Source: Alteribacillus iranensis (GTDB lineage: Bacteria; Bacillota; Bacilli; Bacillales; Marinococcaceae). From it: 64,000 bases of DNA. Location: positions 170,849 through 234,848 of the forward strand of contig NZ_FONT01000004.1 of assembly GCF_900113025.1 (NCBI RefSeq), read 5' to 3'. Shown piece after piece: positions 35,106-44,536 of the stretch. The notes under the pieces were generated by a model. The model did no database searches, was not told the origin of the DNA, and saw only the letters and a list, made by a program, of their open reading frames with translations. The first letter of the stretch is position 1. Every line of letters starts with the position of its first letter. Position numbers and translations under genes: made by a program.

Positions 35106-35870
35106 TCAACTATGAATATTGTAACTGTACCCCAGCCTTCTAGATACTTTCTTCCCTGCTTCCATCAAAGGTTCTTTTAATTGTTTGATCCGTTCTTCAC
35201 TCATCCGGATTGTCGGTCCTGAAATGCTGATCGATCCGGCAATTTCTCCTTTAAAATTAAAAATAGGTGCAGCGATACACGTAATACCGACTTCATTTTC
35301 CTCCACTTCTTGTCCGTACCCACGCTCTCTTATCTCCTTGAGTTTTTCTAGTAACTCTTCGGGATCTGTAATCGTATTTTCTGTATGGGGAGGGAGACCT
35401 TTTTGAGCTAGAATGTCTTTTGCTTCCCTTTCTGGAAGATAGGCAAGTATCGTTTTACCGGCACTCGTACAATGCATAGGCGCTCTCTTTCCAACTTGAG
35501 AATGCATGCGCAATGTTTCATGTCCTTCTAGTTTTTCAATATACACCGCTTCCTTTTGTGAATAGATGACTAAGTGAATCACTTCATTTGTGAGCGTTTC
35601 TAATTCCTTCAGGTAAGGAGCCGCTTCTTTTCTAATATCGATAGAATCAAGCAATTTCGAGCTAAGTTCCAAATACTGATAACCGAGCCGATATTTTTTT
35701 GTCACACTGTCTTGCTCGATAAATCCATGCTCTATTAATGTGGCTACCAGTCGGAACACGGAACTTTTGTTCAATTCAAGTTTTTCAGCCAGCTCCGTCA
35801 CACCAAAACCATCTTTTCTCATGCTGACTATTTTAATAATTCGAAGCGCCCGGTCGACCGATTTTACCAT
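35106..35870 (-). CDS. IclR-family transcriptional regulator
   Basis: A 254-residue IclR protein. The N-terminal winged HTH (GFGVTELAEKLELNKSSVFR) is followed by the GAF-like effector domain with MHCTSAGKTILAYLPE and GITCIAAPIFNFKGEIAGSI, both family hallmarks. It stands alone with its own terminator, with trhO divergent. It may act on a distant catabolic operon; no adjacent enzyme gene clearly belongs to it. Confidence 0.9.
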   Translation of the reverse strand: MVKSVDRALRIIKIVSMRKDGFGVTELAEKLELNKSSVFRLVATLIEHGFIEQDSVTKKYRLGYQYLELSSKLLDSIDIRKEAAPYLKELETLTNEVIHLVIYSQKEAVYIEKLEGHETLRMHSQVGKRAPMHCTSAGKTILAYLPEREAKDILAQKGLPPHTENTITDPEELLEKLKEIRERGYGQEVEENEVGITCIAAPIFNFKGEIAGSISISGPTIRMSEERIKQLKEPLMEAGKKVSRRLGYSYNIHS

Positions 35871-36055
35871 GTTGTTCCTCCGTTTCTGCTGCTCTCTTTT
35901 CCATTTATTATAACATTATTCTGTCTTTAAACCGAATAGTGAATAGAGGTTGCAATCGATGTATAGTTCTATATACAATAGAATATTGTAAGAGATATCG
36001 TATACACCTATACGAGTTTATATCTTGCAAATATAAAACAGATAGGTGATGAATA

Positions 36056-37024
36056 ATGGGAGAAAAAAATTATCGCGTATTACTTTATTACTATTACACA
36101 CCACTTGAGGATCCAGAGACATTTGCCGCCGATCATTTAGACTATTGTAAAGACCTCGGTTTGAAAGGCCGGATTCTTGTGGCTACCGAAGGAATTAACG
36201 GCACGGTTTCTGGGACAGTGGAACAGACAGAACAGTATATGAAAGACATGAAAAACGATCCACGTTTTTCTGACATCGTTTTTAAAATAGATGAAGCGGA
36301 AGGACATGCTTTTAAAAAAATGCATGTCCGTCACCGCCCGGAGCTTGTCACACTTCGTCTCGAAGATGATATTGACCCGAACGAGATCACGGGTGAATAT
36401 CTTAGCCCTAAAGAATTTCGTGACGCGCTTTTGCGGGAGGATACTGTTGTTTTGGATGCCCGTAACGATTATGAATACGATTTAGGTCATTTCAGAGGGG
36501 CGATTCGTCCGGATATTAAAGCATTCCGCGAGCTCCCTGAATGGGTCGAGGAAAATAAAGAAAAACTTGAGGGCAAGAAAATTCTCACGTATTGCACTGG
36601 TGGTATTCGTTGTGAGAAATTCTCTGGCTGGTTGAAAAAAGAAGGGTTTGAAGATGTCGCTCAACTTCACGGTGGTATCGTTACGTATGGAAAAGATGAA
36701 GAAGTAAAAGGTGACCTTTGGGACGGAAAATGCTATGTGTTCGACGAAAGAATCAGTGTTCCAATTAACCAGATCGAGCATAACGTGGTCGGTCGTGACT
36801 ACTTTGATGGAACACCTTGTGAGCGTTATATCAATTGCGCAGAACCAGATTGCAACAAACAAATTATATGCTCCGAAGAGAATGAACACAAATATCTCGG
36901 CGGATGTACGCATGAATGCCGAGTTTCACCTCGAAACCGTTATGTGATCGAGCATAATCTATCACAAGAAGAAATTGATGAACGCTTGAAGCGTATCGAA
37001 GAAGAAGACATGCAAAAAGCGTAA
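36056..37024 (+). CDS. trhO: tRNA uridine-34 5-hydroxylase (rhodanese family)
   Basis: A 322-residue protein of the TrhO (YbfQ/YceA) family, which makes 5-hydroxyuridine at the wobble base of certain tRNAs using O2. An N-terminal acylphosphatase-like part ([18 protein letters not shown]) is followed by a rhodanese domain with active cysteine in [13 protein letters not shown] and a Cys-rich C-terminal segment ([16 protein letters not shown]). A housekeeping gene unrelated to the catabolic neighbours. AGGTGATGA precedes the ATG. Confidence 0.93.
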   Translation: MGEKNYRVLLYYYYTPLEDPETFAADHLDYCKDLGLKGRILVATEGINGTVSGTVEQTEQYMKDMKNDPRFSDIVFKIDEAEGHAFKKMHVRHRPELVTLRLEDDIDPNEITGEYLSPKEFRDALLREDTVVLDARNDYEYDLGHFRGAIRPDIKAFRELPEWVEENKEKLEGKKILTYCTGGIRCEKFSGWLKKEGFEDVAQLHGGIVTYGKDEEVKGDLWDGKCYVFDERISVPINQIEHNVVGRDYFDGTPCERYINCAEPDCNKQIICSEENEHKYLGGCTHECRVSPRNRYVIEHNLSQEEIDERLKRIEEEDMQKA

Positions 37025-37042
37025 AAATAAGTTTTATAAAGG

Positions 37043-37080
37043 AAGGCTGAGACGGGGACCTCTCCGTTCTCAGCCTTTTT
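37043..37080 (+). terminator. Rho-independent terminator of trhO
   Basis: AAGGCTGAGA (37043-37052) pairs with TCTCAGCCTT (37068-37077) with a T-run. The next 380 bases up to the E1 alpha gene hold no gene longer than 20 codons that I can support. Confidence 0.88.
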
Positions 37081-37457
37081 TATATTGCTCTTTTTATCAG
37101 CTCCGTTGTGTATGGTTATTCACCAGCTTCCTTCCTGTCACAGCGATGAACTATTTATTCCATGTTATTCAAGCCTATTATTGAAAGCAGCAATTCGCAG
37201 ATTTGTACTTTTACATACTTACCCCTCCCTTACCACTCCCATCGAAGGAAGATTAGATTTTCCTCGATTTCGTCCGTAAAAACAAAATTATTAACTATTC
37301 AACACGTAAAAGCTTAAAAGCTTTAACTTACGCTCTTGCACGAATTTTCCGATGAATATAAGCTAACTTCAGAAGATTACAAATACACCAAAAGGAACGA
37401 AAGAAATGAAGCAAGAGTTGCATGAATTCCTTCAAAACAGAAAGGAGATGTCTCCTC

Positions 37458-38528
37458 ATGCTTGATCAATTTCCCATCCAGCAAGTCATTCACCAAGACG
37501 GCCATATTACAGACGAGAAATACAAAGAAAAAATTTCAATCGATAAAACAAAAGATCTTTATTATAAAATGCTGCGTGCTCGCCTTCTTGACAAGAAATG
37601 TGTCAATCTTCAACGCCAAGGACGTATTGGCACTTATGTACCGTACGAAGGACAAGAAGCGGCCCAAATTGGAAGCGCTTGCGCCCTTGATGAAGGAGAC
37701 TGGATGTTCCCGACGTATCGTGATCATGCCGCCACTCTTACTTTTGGCTTCTCCATGCGGAACTTACTTTTAAACTGGCGAGGTCGATATGAAGGGAACG
37801 TCCCTCCTGAAGGGATTCATATCTTCCCTCCTGGCATTCCTATCGCTTCTCAGCTCCTCCATGCTACGGGAGCAGCATGGGCAGAGAAAAAGCACGGAAC
37901 CGATCGGGTATCTCTCGTTTATTTTGGAGATGGAGCGACCTCGGAAGGTGATTTTCACGAAGCCCTTAACTTCGGCAGTGTCTTTGATACACCGACTATC
38001 TTTTTTAACCAAAATAATGGTTATGCGATCAGCGTCCCTATGGAAAAGCAAATGAAGTCGAAGACGATTGCCCAGAAAGGACTGGGTTACAATATTCCCT
38101 CTGTAAGAATTGACGGAAATGATGTTTTCGCTGTGTATTTTGCTACGCAGGAAGCGGTAGAACGCGCTCGTGCCGGTAACGGTCCGACGTTAATTGAAGC
38201 AGTCACCTGGCGTTATGGTGCTCATACGACCGCAGACGACGCCTCTATGTATCGTGATCAAAAAGAAAGTGAGATAAGAAGACAAACAACCGATCCTCTT
38301 CTACGTATCGAACGTTTCTTAAAAGCACAGTCTGCTTGGGAGGAAGCATGGATTAATGAACTGGAAAGCTCCATTATGTCCGAAATTGAAACCGCCCTCG
38401 AGGAAATGGAATCTTACCCAGACCATGAGTTTGCCCATCTCTTTGATCATGTCTACGACCAACCTACTTGGACAATTCAGGATCAAGTGAATGAGCATCT
38501 CGCAATTAAAAGGAGGCAAACACAATGA
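37458..38528 (+). CDS. 2-oxoacid dehydrogenase E1 component, alpha subunit (PdhA-like)
   Basis: A 356-residue thiamine-diphosphate enzyme subunit. The TPP motif GDGATSEGDFHEALNFGSVF with NQNNGYAIS is intact, as is YVPYEGQEAAQIGSA. The N-terminal extension (FPIQQVIHQDGHITDEKY) and length are closer to pyruvate dehydrogenase E1 alpha than to acetoin or branched-chain types. The ATG at 37458 follows AAAGGAGATG. First gene of an E1a-E1b-E2-E3-esterase operon. It overlaps the beta gene by four bases. Substrate could be pyruvate or another 2-oxoacid. Confidence 0.9.
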   Translation: MLDQFPIQQVIHQDGHITDEKYKEKISIDKTKDLYYKMLRARLLDKKCVNLQRQGRIGTYVPYEGQEAAQIGSACALDEGDWMFPTYRDHAATLTFGFSMRNLLLNWRGRYEGNVPPEGIHIFPPGIPIASQLLHATGAAWAEKKHGTDRVSLVYFGDGATSEGDFHEALNFGSVFDTPTIFFNQNNGYAISVPMEKQMKSKTIAQKGLGYNIPSVRIDGNDVFAVYFATQEAVERARAGNGPTLIEAVTWRYGAHTTADDASMYRDQKESEIRRQTTDPLLRIERFLKAQSAWEEAWINELESSIMSEIETALEEMESYPDHEFAHLFDHVYDQPTWTIQDQVNEHLAIKRRQTQ

Positions 38529-39526
38529 GTACAACTGATGTTAAAACGAAGAAATTAACGATGATAGAGGGCGTTCGAGAAGCGATGCGTCTTATGTTAA
38601 AGGAAAATGATGATATTTTAATTCTAGGTGAAGACGTCGGTAAAAATGGCGGGGTATTCCGTGCAACAGAAGGATTGTACGAGGAATTTGGTGAAGATCG
38701 TGTGATCGATACCCCCCTGGCGGAATCTGGTATTATTGGGAATTCCATTGGTTTAGCCGTGAATGGGTTTCGCCCTATAGTAGAAATTCAATTTCTCGGC
38801 TTTATTTATCCGGCTTTCAACCAATTAATGACTCACGCAACACGCTTACGACAGCGTTCTATGGGCCGCTATACTGTGCCATTAGTCGTTCGCGCTCCAT
38901 ATGGCGTCGGAGTACGCGCTCCAGAAATTCACTCAGACAGCGTGGAAGGTCTTTTCACTCACATGCCCGGCATAAAAGTCGTTGTTCCATCAAACGCTTA
39001 CGATGCAAAAGGCCTGCTCATTTCAAGCTTAGAAGACCCAGATCCAGTATTATTTTTGGAACCTTTGCGTTGCTACCGATCCAGCCGTACAGAAGTGCCC
39101 GATGAAAAATATTACATTGACATCGGGAAGTCATCCGTACTGAAAACAGGGGAAGACATCTCTGTTTTTACTTGGGGAGCGATGGTTCAAGACACGTTAA
39201 AAGCAGTAAAAGAACTTGAAAAGACACGTAATATTTCATGTGAGGTCATCGACTTACGTACACTTTATCCACTGGACAAAAACACCATTTCATCTTCGGT
39301 CCAAAAAACAGGCCGCGCAGCCATTGTTCATGAGGCTCCCGCTACAGGTGGAGTAAGTAATGATGTTATTTCTCTCATCAATGATACTTCTTTCCTTTAC
39401 CTTCGTGCGCCAATTCAGCGTGTCACCGGCTTTGATACACCAGTACCTGTTTATTCATTAGAGCAAGAATATTTGCCAAGTGCCGCAAAAATTCAAGCCG
39501 CCATTGAGCGAGCAGTGGATTTTTAA
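38525..39526 (+). CDS. 2-oxoacid dehydrogenase E1 component, beta subunit
   Basis: A 333-residue transketolase-like beta subunit. It has LGEDVGKNGGVFRATEGL, VDTPLAE-like FxDTPLAESGI, and SDSVEGLFTHMPGIKVVVPS, all typical. It pairs with the alpha subunit to decarboxylate a 2-oxoacid and pass the acyl group to E2 lipoyl. AGGAGG lies before the ATG, inside the end of the alpha gene. Confidence 0.93.
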   Translation: MSTTDVKTKKLTMIEGVREAMRLMLKENDDILILGEDVGKNGGVFRATEGLYEEFGEDRVIDTPLAESGIIGNSIGLAVNGFRPIVEIQFLGFIYPAFNQLMTHATRLRQRSMGRYTVPLVVRAPYGVGVRAPEIHSDSVEGLFTHMPGIKVVVPSNAYDAKGLLISSLEDPDPVLFLEPLRCYRSSRTEVPDEKYYIDIGKSSVLKTGEDISVFTWGAMVQDTLKAVKELEKTRNISCEVIDLRTLYPLDKNTISSSVQKTGRAAIVHEAPATGGVSNDVISLINDTSFLYLRAPIQRVTGFDTPVPVYSLEQEYLPSAAKIQAAIERAVDF

Positions 39527-39588
39527 TAATAGAGCTAGAGCGCCCCTCACAGGCGTTAGGATATGCAAAAGGAAGGAGTGCCGGTCGT

Positions 39589-40743
39589 ATGATTGACGTC
39601 AAACTTCATGATATTGGCGAAGGAATGCATGAAGCTGAAATTCTTCAATTCCTCGTAAAAGAGGGAGATGGTGTTAAAAATGACGAACCTCTCGTTGAAA
39701 TACAAACAGATAAAATGACCGCTGAACTTACTGCCCCGAAAGCAGGAACAGTTACTTCCATCGAAGTTCAAGAAGGTGACATAGTGGAAGTCGGAGATAT
39801 TATTTTAAAAATTGGGAACGAAAATGAAAACAACACAAACTCCCAGCTAAGCAAACAGACGACAGAGAAGGTTCGCGAACCAGTGGCTGCTGGAGGCCCA
39901 ATGGAAGAGCCACAATCCGTTTCTACCGCAAGACGTGTGCTAGCTGCGCCATATACAAGGAAGATTGCCCGTGATAATGATATTGATATTGAGAAAGTGA
40001 AAGGGACAGGACCAGCCGGCCGGGTTATGGACGAAGATGTTTATGCCTATATACGTCAACAACCATCCTCTATAGAGACCAGTGAGCTGGAGGAAGCCCA
40101 GCTATCCATAGACGAAAGTGGAGAAACAGAAGAAAGTCATTTTTTTCACACCGAAGTACACTCTCATGACAGTAGATCATTTTTACACACTCCCGTTGCG
40201 GGTCATAGTGTCTCTATTAACACGCGTGCCATTAAAGACCTAAGTGATCAACTTGGAATCTCTCCATTCGCGTTTCTAGCAAAAAGTGCTCAAGTTGCTT
40301 CACGAGAATACCCTCAAGTGAATGCATTCGTTGATGAAAAAGAGCAAAAAGTAAGGTTTTTCACAGATTATCACATCGGTGTACACGTAGAAAATAAAAT
40401 GCAACGGATCGAGAACGTTGAGAAACTAGGCTTGCGTGAAATAGAACGTAAGCTAGAGGAAGAAAGCTCTTCTAACAATATCTCTACATTCTCTATATTC
40501 ATTACAGATAACTACACACGAATCTCCACAGCTCTGCCAAAAGGTCAGGCTGCCACTCTTGCTGTATCTCCTGAAGAAGAGAGACCTGCTGTGTTGGACG
40601 GCGAAGTTGTAATTCAGCCGTATATGGACACCACTCTTTTCTTTGATACGCGAGCGTTGAACGGATTTGAAGCGGCAACCTTCCTTACAAGACTCAAGCA
40701 ATTATTAGAAAACCCTAATTTATTACTAGTGGAGTTGATATAA
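39589..40743 (+). CDS. 2-oxoacid dehydrogenase E2-like protein with degenerate catalytic domain
   Basis: A 384-residue E2-type protein. Residues 1-76 are a lipoyl domain with the lipoylation lysine in TDKM (K42). Residues about 112-148 are a peripheral-subunit-binding domain (APYTRKIARDNDID ... GPAGRV). The C-terminal region aligns only loosely with the acyltransferase domain: the HRxxDG active site reads DTRALNG (353-359), with His replaced by Thr and Asp by Asn, and the GVRKxIAxRM entry and TFTISN segments are lost. Family knowledge says that His is the general base for acyl transfer to CoA. The reading frame is intact, so the protein may be a structural/lipoyl carrier that relies on another E2, or may have changed chemistry. 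Confidence 0.88.
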   Translation: MIDVKLHDIGEGMHEAEILQFLVKEGDGVKNDEPLVEIQTDKMTAELTAPKAGTVTSIEVQEGDIVEVGDIILKIGNENENNTNSQLSKQTTEKVREPVAAGGPMEEPQSVSTARRVLAAPYTRKIARDNDIDIEKVKGTGPAGRVMDEDVYAYIRQQPSSIETSELEEAQLSIDESGETEESHFFHTEVHSHDSRSFLHTPVAGHSVSINTRAIKDLSDQLGISPFAFLAKSAQVASREYPQVNAFVDEKEQKVRFFTDYHIGVHVENKMQRIENVEKLGLREIERKLEEESSSNNISTFSIFITDNYTRISTALPKGQAATLAVSPEEERPAVLDGEVVIQPYMDTTLFFDTRALNGFEAATFLTRLKQLLENPNLLLVELI

Positions 40744-42144
40744 GTGGTGGTAGGAGACTTTTCACACGAGAAAGAAGTGATTATTGTAGGCGGTGGTCCT
40801 GGAGGCTATCATGCTGCCATCCGGGCCGCCCAACTCGGTAAAGAAGTAGCTATTATTGAAAAGAACGCGATTGGTGGAATCTGCTTAAATAATGGCTGCA
40901 TTTCTTCTAAATTATTTGCGGAAGCTGCGAAAAGGATGCGAGATGCAGCTGACTTAAGCTCATTTGGCGTTACTGCCTCTTCCCTATCATTTGATATGAG
41001 TGCACTACAAGAACGAAAAGAAACCATTATTACTAACCTAACAAAAGGTGTAAAAGCCCTTTTAAACAAGTATCATGTTGAAATGATTAAAGGGGAGGCA
41101 ACATTCCTCGCCGATAATCAAATTGGTGTAGAGCGTGGCGAGTCATTTGAAAAATATCAATTTGAGCAAGCTGTTATTGCAACGGGGGCGACCTATACAC
41201 GCCCCGACTCCGTTTCTATGGAACATAAAAGAATTTTAGATCCTTCCACTCTCTACAAATTAAAGGAATTACCGGAACACCTTATCGTTTATGGATCCGA
41301 TTATCAAGCAGTGGAAGCAGCTTCTACGTTTTCAGCTCTAGGTTCTCAAGTCACTTTCGCGTACAAGGATGAATTACCTTATGACCCGGCTGTGACAAAA
41401 GAATTATTACGTCTTATGAAAAAACATAAAATAAAGGTAATAAAAGAAACCTCCCTAGAAGAATGTTCTCCAGGAGATAATGACATCACCGTGAGTTTCC
41501 TATCTGACAGTAAAGAGAAAACAGTGACTGCTTCTCATTTATATATATCCTGCACCCAAAAACCAAATACACCCTCCCTGCGTCTCGATGCATGTGGAGT
41601 GAATACAGATGAATATGGTTTTATACCCATCACCCCTACAACAGAAACAAATCAACCTCACATTTTTGCGGTAGGTGATGTCACCCCGAATAGCGAATTA
41701 GCAGTAGAGTCTATAAAACAAGGAAAAGTTGCCGGGGAGCGAATGGCTGGAGAGAAAAGTGAATGGGACCCCTATGCTATTCCACAAGTGACTCATGCTA
41801 TTCGCCCCATTGCGTCTGTGGGACTCACCGCAGAATCTGCTAGAAAAGAAGGTTTTGATGTAGCAGTTGGGAATTTCTCCTTATCCGCAAACGGATATGC
41901 AGCTTTAACAAATAAAAAAGAAGGTGTCATTAAGATCATTAGCGAGAAAAAAACAGATGTTATTCTAGGATTTCAAGCTATTGGAGAGGGATCTGTTGAG
42001 ATGATCAGCCAAGCTGTACAGTCGCTTGAGATGGGGGCACGGGATGAAGATATTACTTACCCTTTCTACCCTCACCCTAGCTTTAACGAAGCTTGGCTTG
42101 AAGCAGCAGAATCATTAAAAAATAAGGCTGTTCATCGAGTATAG
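40744..42144 (+). CDS. Dihydrolipoyl dehydrogenase (E3)
   Basis: A 466-residue flavoprotein with the FAD motif VGGGPGGYHAAIRAA, redox disulfide GGICLNNGCISSK (Cys-x4-Cys intact), and C-terminal FYPHPSFNEAW with the His-Glu catalytic pair. It reoxidises the E2 lipoyl group and makes NADH. The GTG start directly follows the E2 stop, with GGAG nine bases upstream. Fourth gene of the operon. Confidence 0.92.
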   Translation: MVVGDFSHEKEVIIVGGGPGGYHAAIRAAQLGKEVAIIEKNAIGGICLNNGCISSKLFAEAAKRMRDAADLSSFGVTASSLSFDMSALQERKETIITNLTKGVKALLNKYHVEMIKGEATFLADNQIGVERGESFEKYQFEQAVIATGATYTRPDSVSMEHKRILDPSTLYKLKELPEHLIVYGSDYQAVEAASTFSALGSQVTFAYKDELPYDPAVTKELLRLMKKHKIKVIKETSLEECSPGDNDITVSFLSDSKEKTVTASHLYISCTQKPNTPSLRLDACGVNTDEYGFIPITPTTETNQPHIFAVGDVTPNSELAVESIKQGKVAGERMAGEKSEWDPYAIPQVTHAIRPIASVGLTAESARKEGFDVAVGNFSLSANGYAALTNKKEGVIKIISEKKTDVILGFQAIGEGSVEMISQAVQSLEMGARDEDITYPFYPHPSFNEAWLEAAESLKNKAVHRV

Positions 42145-42171
42145 CCTTCTATTTAAAGAGATTAGCAGTGT

Positions 42172-43125
42172 TTGAGCGAGGTGAAGACCAATACAATGAA
42201 AAAAGGAAAAGTATCCAAAGAAACCATTGTTGTCCAAGGTCAAGAAAGATCTTTTTTATATTATATACCAACTTCCTACAAGGGATCAGCACCTATCCCC
42301 TTACTCTTAAGTTTTCATGGGGCTGCAAGCGACGCATCCTACCATAGCCGCTTAACAACATTTCATCACCTGGCAGAAGAAGAGAATTTCTTTGTCTTAT
42401 ACCCTGAATCTACCAAATTAGATCCTTCTAACCCTTCATCCAAGCAATGGAATGAAGGAGTATCAGGCAATCCTGCTAAGGAAGCAAACGTAAACGATAT
42501 AGAATTTATTAAACAATTAATTGAACAATGGAAACAATTGTATTATGTAGATAAGGGTAAAATATTCACTACCGGGTTTTCCAATGGTTCTGGTTTTAGT
42601 TTAAGATTAGCTATCGATCTTCCGAATACTTTTGCAGGAATTGGAGTTGTCTCTGGTCCACTTCCATTAGCTTTCAGCGACAAAGTTGAAGATATGCCTC
42701 CCCTTGTCTTTATGATGGGTACGGATGACCCTATTATCCCCTATTCTGCTGCCCACGCAGCCGGGGAGCATCAATATGCGATATATGAATTACTAGGAGC
42801 ACAAAAAACAGCTGAAGCTTTTGCTTACGGGTCATACGAAGTAACACAAGTAGTAACAGAACGGCTGCCTACTAAAGTTTTAGAAGATGCAACCCGAGTA
42901 GATTGCATCCGTTTTAATGATCATGCTGGACGTTCTCCGGTGACCTTTTATTCTATAAAAGGGGGAGGACACACTTGGCCTGGAGGACCCAAATTACAGC
43001 CTCCTGCTTTTAACGGTCCTGTTAGTCAGCAAATCGACGCGACTCGAGTGATTTGGGATCATTTCAATGAACAAACGAACGAAAAGGGTAGTCATAGGAC
43101 GGTTACTTCTCGGAAGACTTACTAA
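42172..43125 (+). CDS. PHB-depolymerase/feruloyl-esterase-type alpha/beta-hydrolase
   Basis: A 317-residue cytoplasmic hydrolase of the LpqC/PHB-depolymerase group. It has LLLSFHGAASDASYHSRL (oxyanion region), nucleophile motif GFSNGSG, acid GTDDPIIPY and His in GGGHTWPGG. No signal peptide, so it is not a secreted polymer depolymerase. It follows E3 by 27 bases and probably ends that operon. An internal ATG at 42196 with GAGGTGAAG upstream is an alternative start. It may release the acid whose 2-oxo derivative feeds the complex; this is inference. Confidence 0.82.
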   Translation: MSEVKTNTMKKGKVSKETIVVQGQERSFLYYIPTSYKGSAPIPLLLSFHGAASDASYHSRLTTFHHLAEEENFFVLYPESTKLDPSNPSSKQWNEGVSGNPAKEANVNDIEFIKQLIEQWKQLYYVDKGKIFTTGFSNGSGFSLRLAIDLPNTFAGIGVVSGPLPLAFSDKVEDMPPLVFMMGTDDPIIPYSAAHAAGEHQYAIYELLGAQKTAEAFAYGSYEVTQVVTERLPTKVLEDATRVDCIRFNDHAGRSPVTFYSIKGGGHTWPGGPKLQPPAFNGPVSQQIDATRVIWDHFNEQTNEKGSHRTVTSRKTY

Positions 43126-43142
43126 AAACATGGAGTTAGTGT

Positions 43143-43196
43143 AAACAAAAGGTTATTGCCACAGTCTCAAGGCATGGAAGCGATAACCTTTTGTTT
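43143..43196. terminator. Bidirectional terminator between the E3/esterase and dapA-like genes
   Basis: AAACAAAAGGTTAT (43143-43156) pairs with ATAACCTTTTGTTT (43183-43196); the long arms give T-runs on both strands between convergent genes. Confidence 0.85.
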
Positions 43197-43257
43197 CTTC
43201 TATGCAGGGATTCTAGTTGTGTAACGACCCCCCCCTTCTTCTTTTTCAACTGAATTA

Positions 43258-44181
43258 TTATTTTGCAACTGGGGCCTCAATATTGTATTGCTTCAATGTT
43301 TCCCGAATTTCCTCCTGTAGTGCCTCAGATGGAAGATCCATTGGCATACGAAGTACCGGCTCGATTTTACCCATCATTCCTAAAGCAGCTTTCACAGGAG
43401 CTGGATTTGTATCTTTGAAAAGAACGTCATTCAGGTTCATAAGTTCATAGTGAAGACCCTGAGCTTTCTTTACATCTCCTTCTTCCCACGCATCATGCAT
43501 TTCCGCCACTTTCTTCGGTTCTACATTCGCTGTTGCGCTGATAGAACCAGCTCCCCCGATAGTAAGCATAGGATAGCAGAGAAGCTCAATTCCTGAATAA
43601 AGAAGGAAATCCCTTCCACAGTTAAGCATCACTCTATTAACATGCTCGAAATCCTTGTTTGATTCCTTCGCACCAACAATATTAGGACAATCTTCTACGA
43701 GACGGGACATTGTCTTAACTTCCATGTTTTGGGCTGTCCGCCCAGGTATATTATAGATAATAATTGGGATGTCTACTGAATCCGCAACTGTTTTGAAATG
43801 CTTATAAAGAGCATGCTGGTTCGGTTTGTTGTAGTAAGGAACAATAACCATAGCAGCGTCTGCTCCCATTTCCTGTGCTTTTTTTGTCAAATACATTGTC
43901 TCGTCGTGATTCACAGAGCCTGTACCTGGTGCAAACGGAACACGTCCATTAATCGTTTTCATAGCATTTTCCATTACTTGGACGCGCTCTTCTGTCGTAA
44001 GAGAACTTGGTTCACCAGATGTCCCTGTCACTGATATAGCATGAGTGCCATTTCCCAATTGCCATTCAATTAATTCAGATTGTTTCTCTAAATCTAGCTC
44101 GTAGTTCGCTTTAAATGGCGTAATAACCGGACAGATGGATCCTCTTAACTTTTTTTTAATCTCCGCGTAACGTTGAGTCAT
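43258..44181 (-). CDS. DapA/N-acetylneuraminate-lyase-family aldolase
   Basis: A 307-residue class I aldolase of the dihydrodipicolinate synthase family. The Schiff-base lysine is in IVGAKESNKD, the Tyr in IIYNIPGRTAQN, and the acceptor loop is GTSGEPSSLT where true DapA reads GTTGES. The ATG at 44181 follows AAGGAGGAGT. It is a single gene divergent from a TRAP binding protein and next to the 4-hydroxyphenylacetate region, not to lysine genes. It may take the place of the missing HpaI aldolase that cleaves the last intermediate to pyruvate and succinic semialdehyde, but true DapA function cannot be excluded. Confidence 0.87.
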   Translation of the reverse strand: MTQRYAEIKKKLRGSICPVITPFKANYELDLEKQSELIEWQLGNGTHAISVTGTSGEPSSLTTEERVQVMENAMKTINGRVPFAPGTGSVNHDETMYLTKKAQEMGADAAMVIVPYYNKPNQHALYKHFKTVADSVDIPIIIYNIPGRTAQNMEVKTMSRLVEDCPNIVGAKESNKDFEHVNRVMLNCGRDFLLYSGIELLCYPMLTIGGAGSISATANVEPKKVAEMHDAWEEGDVKKAQGLHYELMNLNDVLFKDTNPAPVKAALGMMGKIEPVLRMPMDLPSEALQEEIRETLKQYNIEAPVAK

Positions 44182-44331
44182 CGATACTCCTCCTTGTACT
44201 AGCAAGATTAATATTTATTGAGACAGGATACCTTTACTCTAATTTAATTATATATATTTTCATATATTATTTCAATATATTTGTCAGATAATTATAAACA
44301 CAGTTATACTATTTAGATTCCATTCAGAAAA

Positions 44332-44370
44332 TTGACATTTATCTTTTAATAGTGTAAATTTTTAGACACT
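44332..44370 (+). promoter_or_regulatory. Predicted promoter of the TRAP binding-protein gene
   Basis: TTGACA (44332-44337), 17-base spacer, TAAATT (44355-44360). AGTGT (44351-44355) and ACACT (44366-44370) form an inverted repeat over the -10. The rest of the 355-base divergent gap is AT-rich with no gene. Confidence 0.5.
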
Positions 44371-44536
44371 AAAAGGGTGTGCTTTGTCTTGGCTAAACCG
44401 TTATAAGAAGTTCATTGGTATGTTCATGATTTAAAACTTTATTTCTTTGAGATAACATTACAGTCTTTCCATAGCCATTCAAGTACATAACCTTGCAGAG
44501 AACATAAAGGCAGAACATATAAGGGGGTATAAAATA

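Noticed and set aside
44247-44258. ATTATATATATT before the dapA-like gene as a third GntR operator.
   Set aside because: Only 10 of 12 positions match in very AT-rich DNA, and the CC/TA flanks shared by the other two sites are missing.
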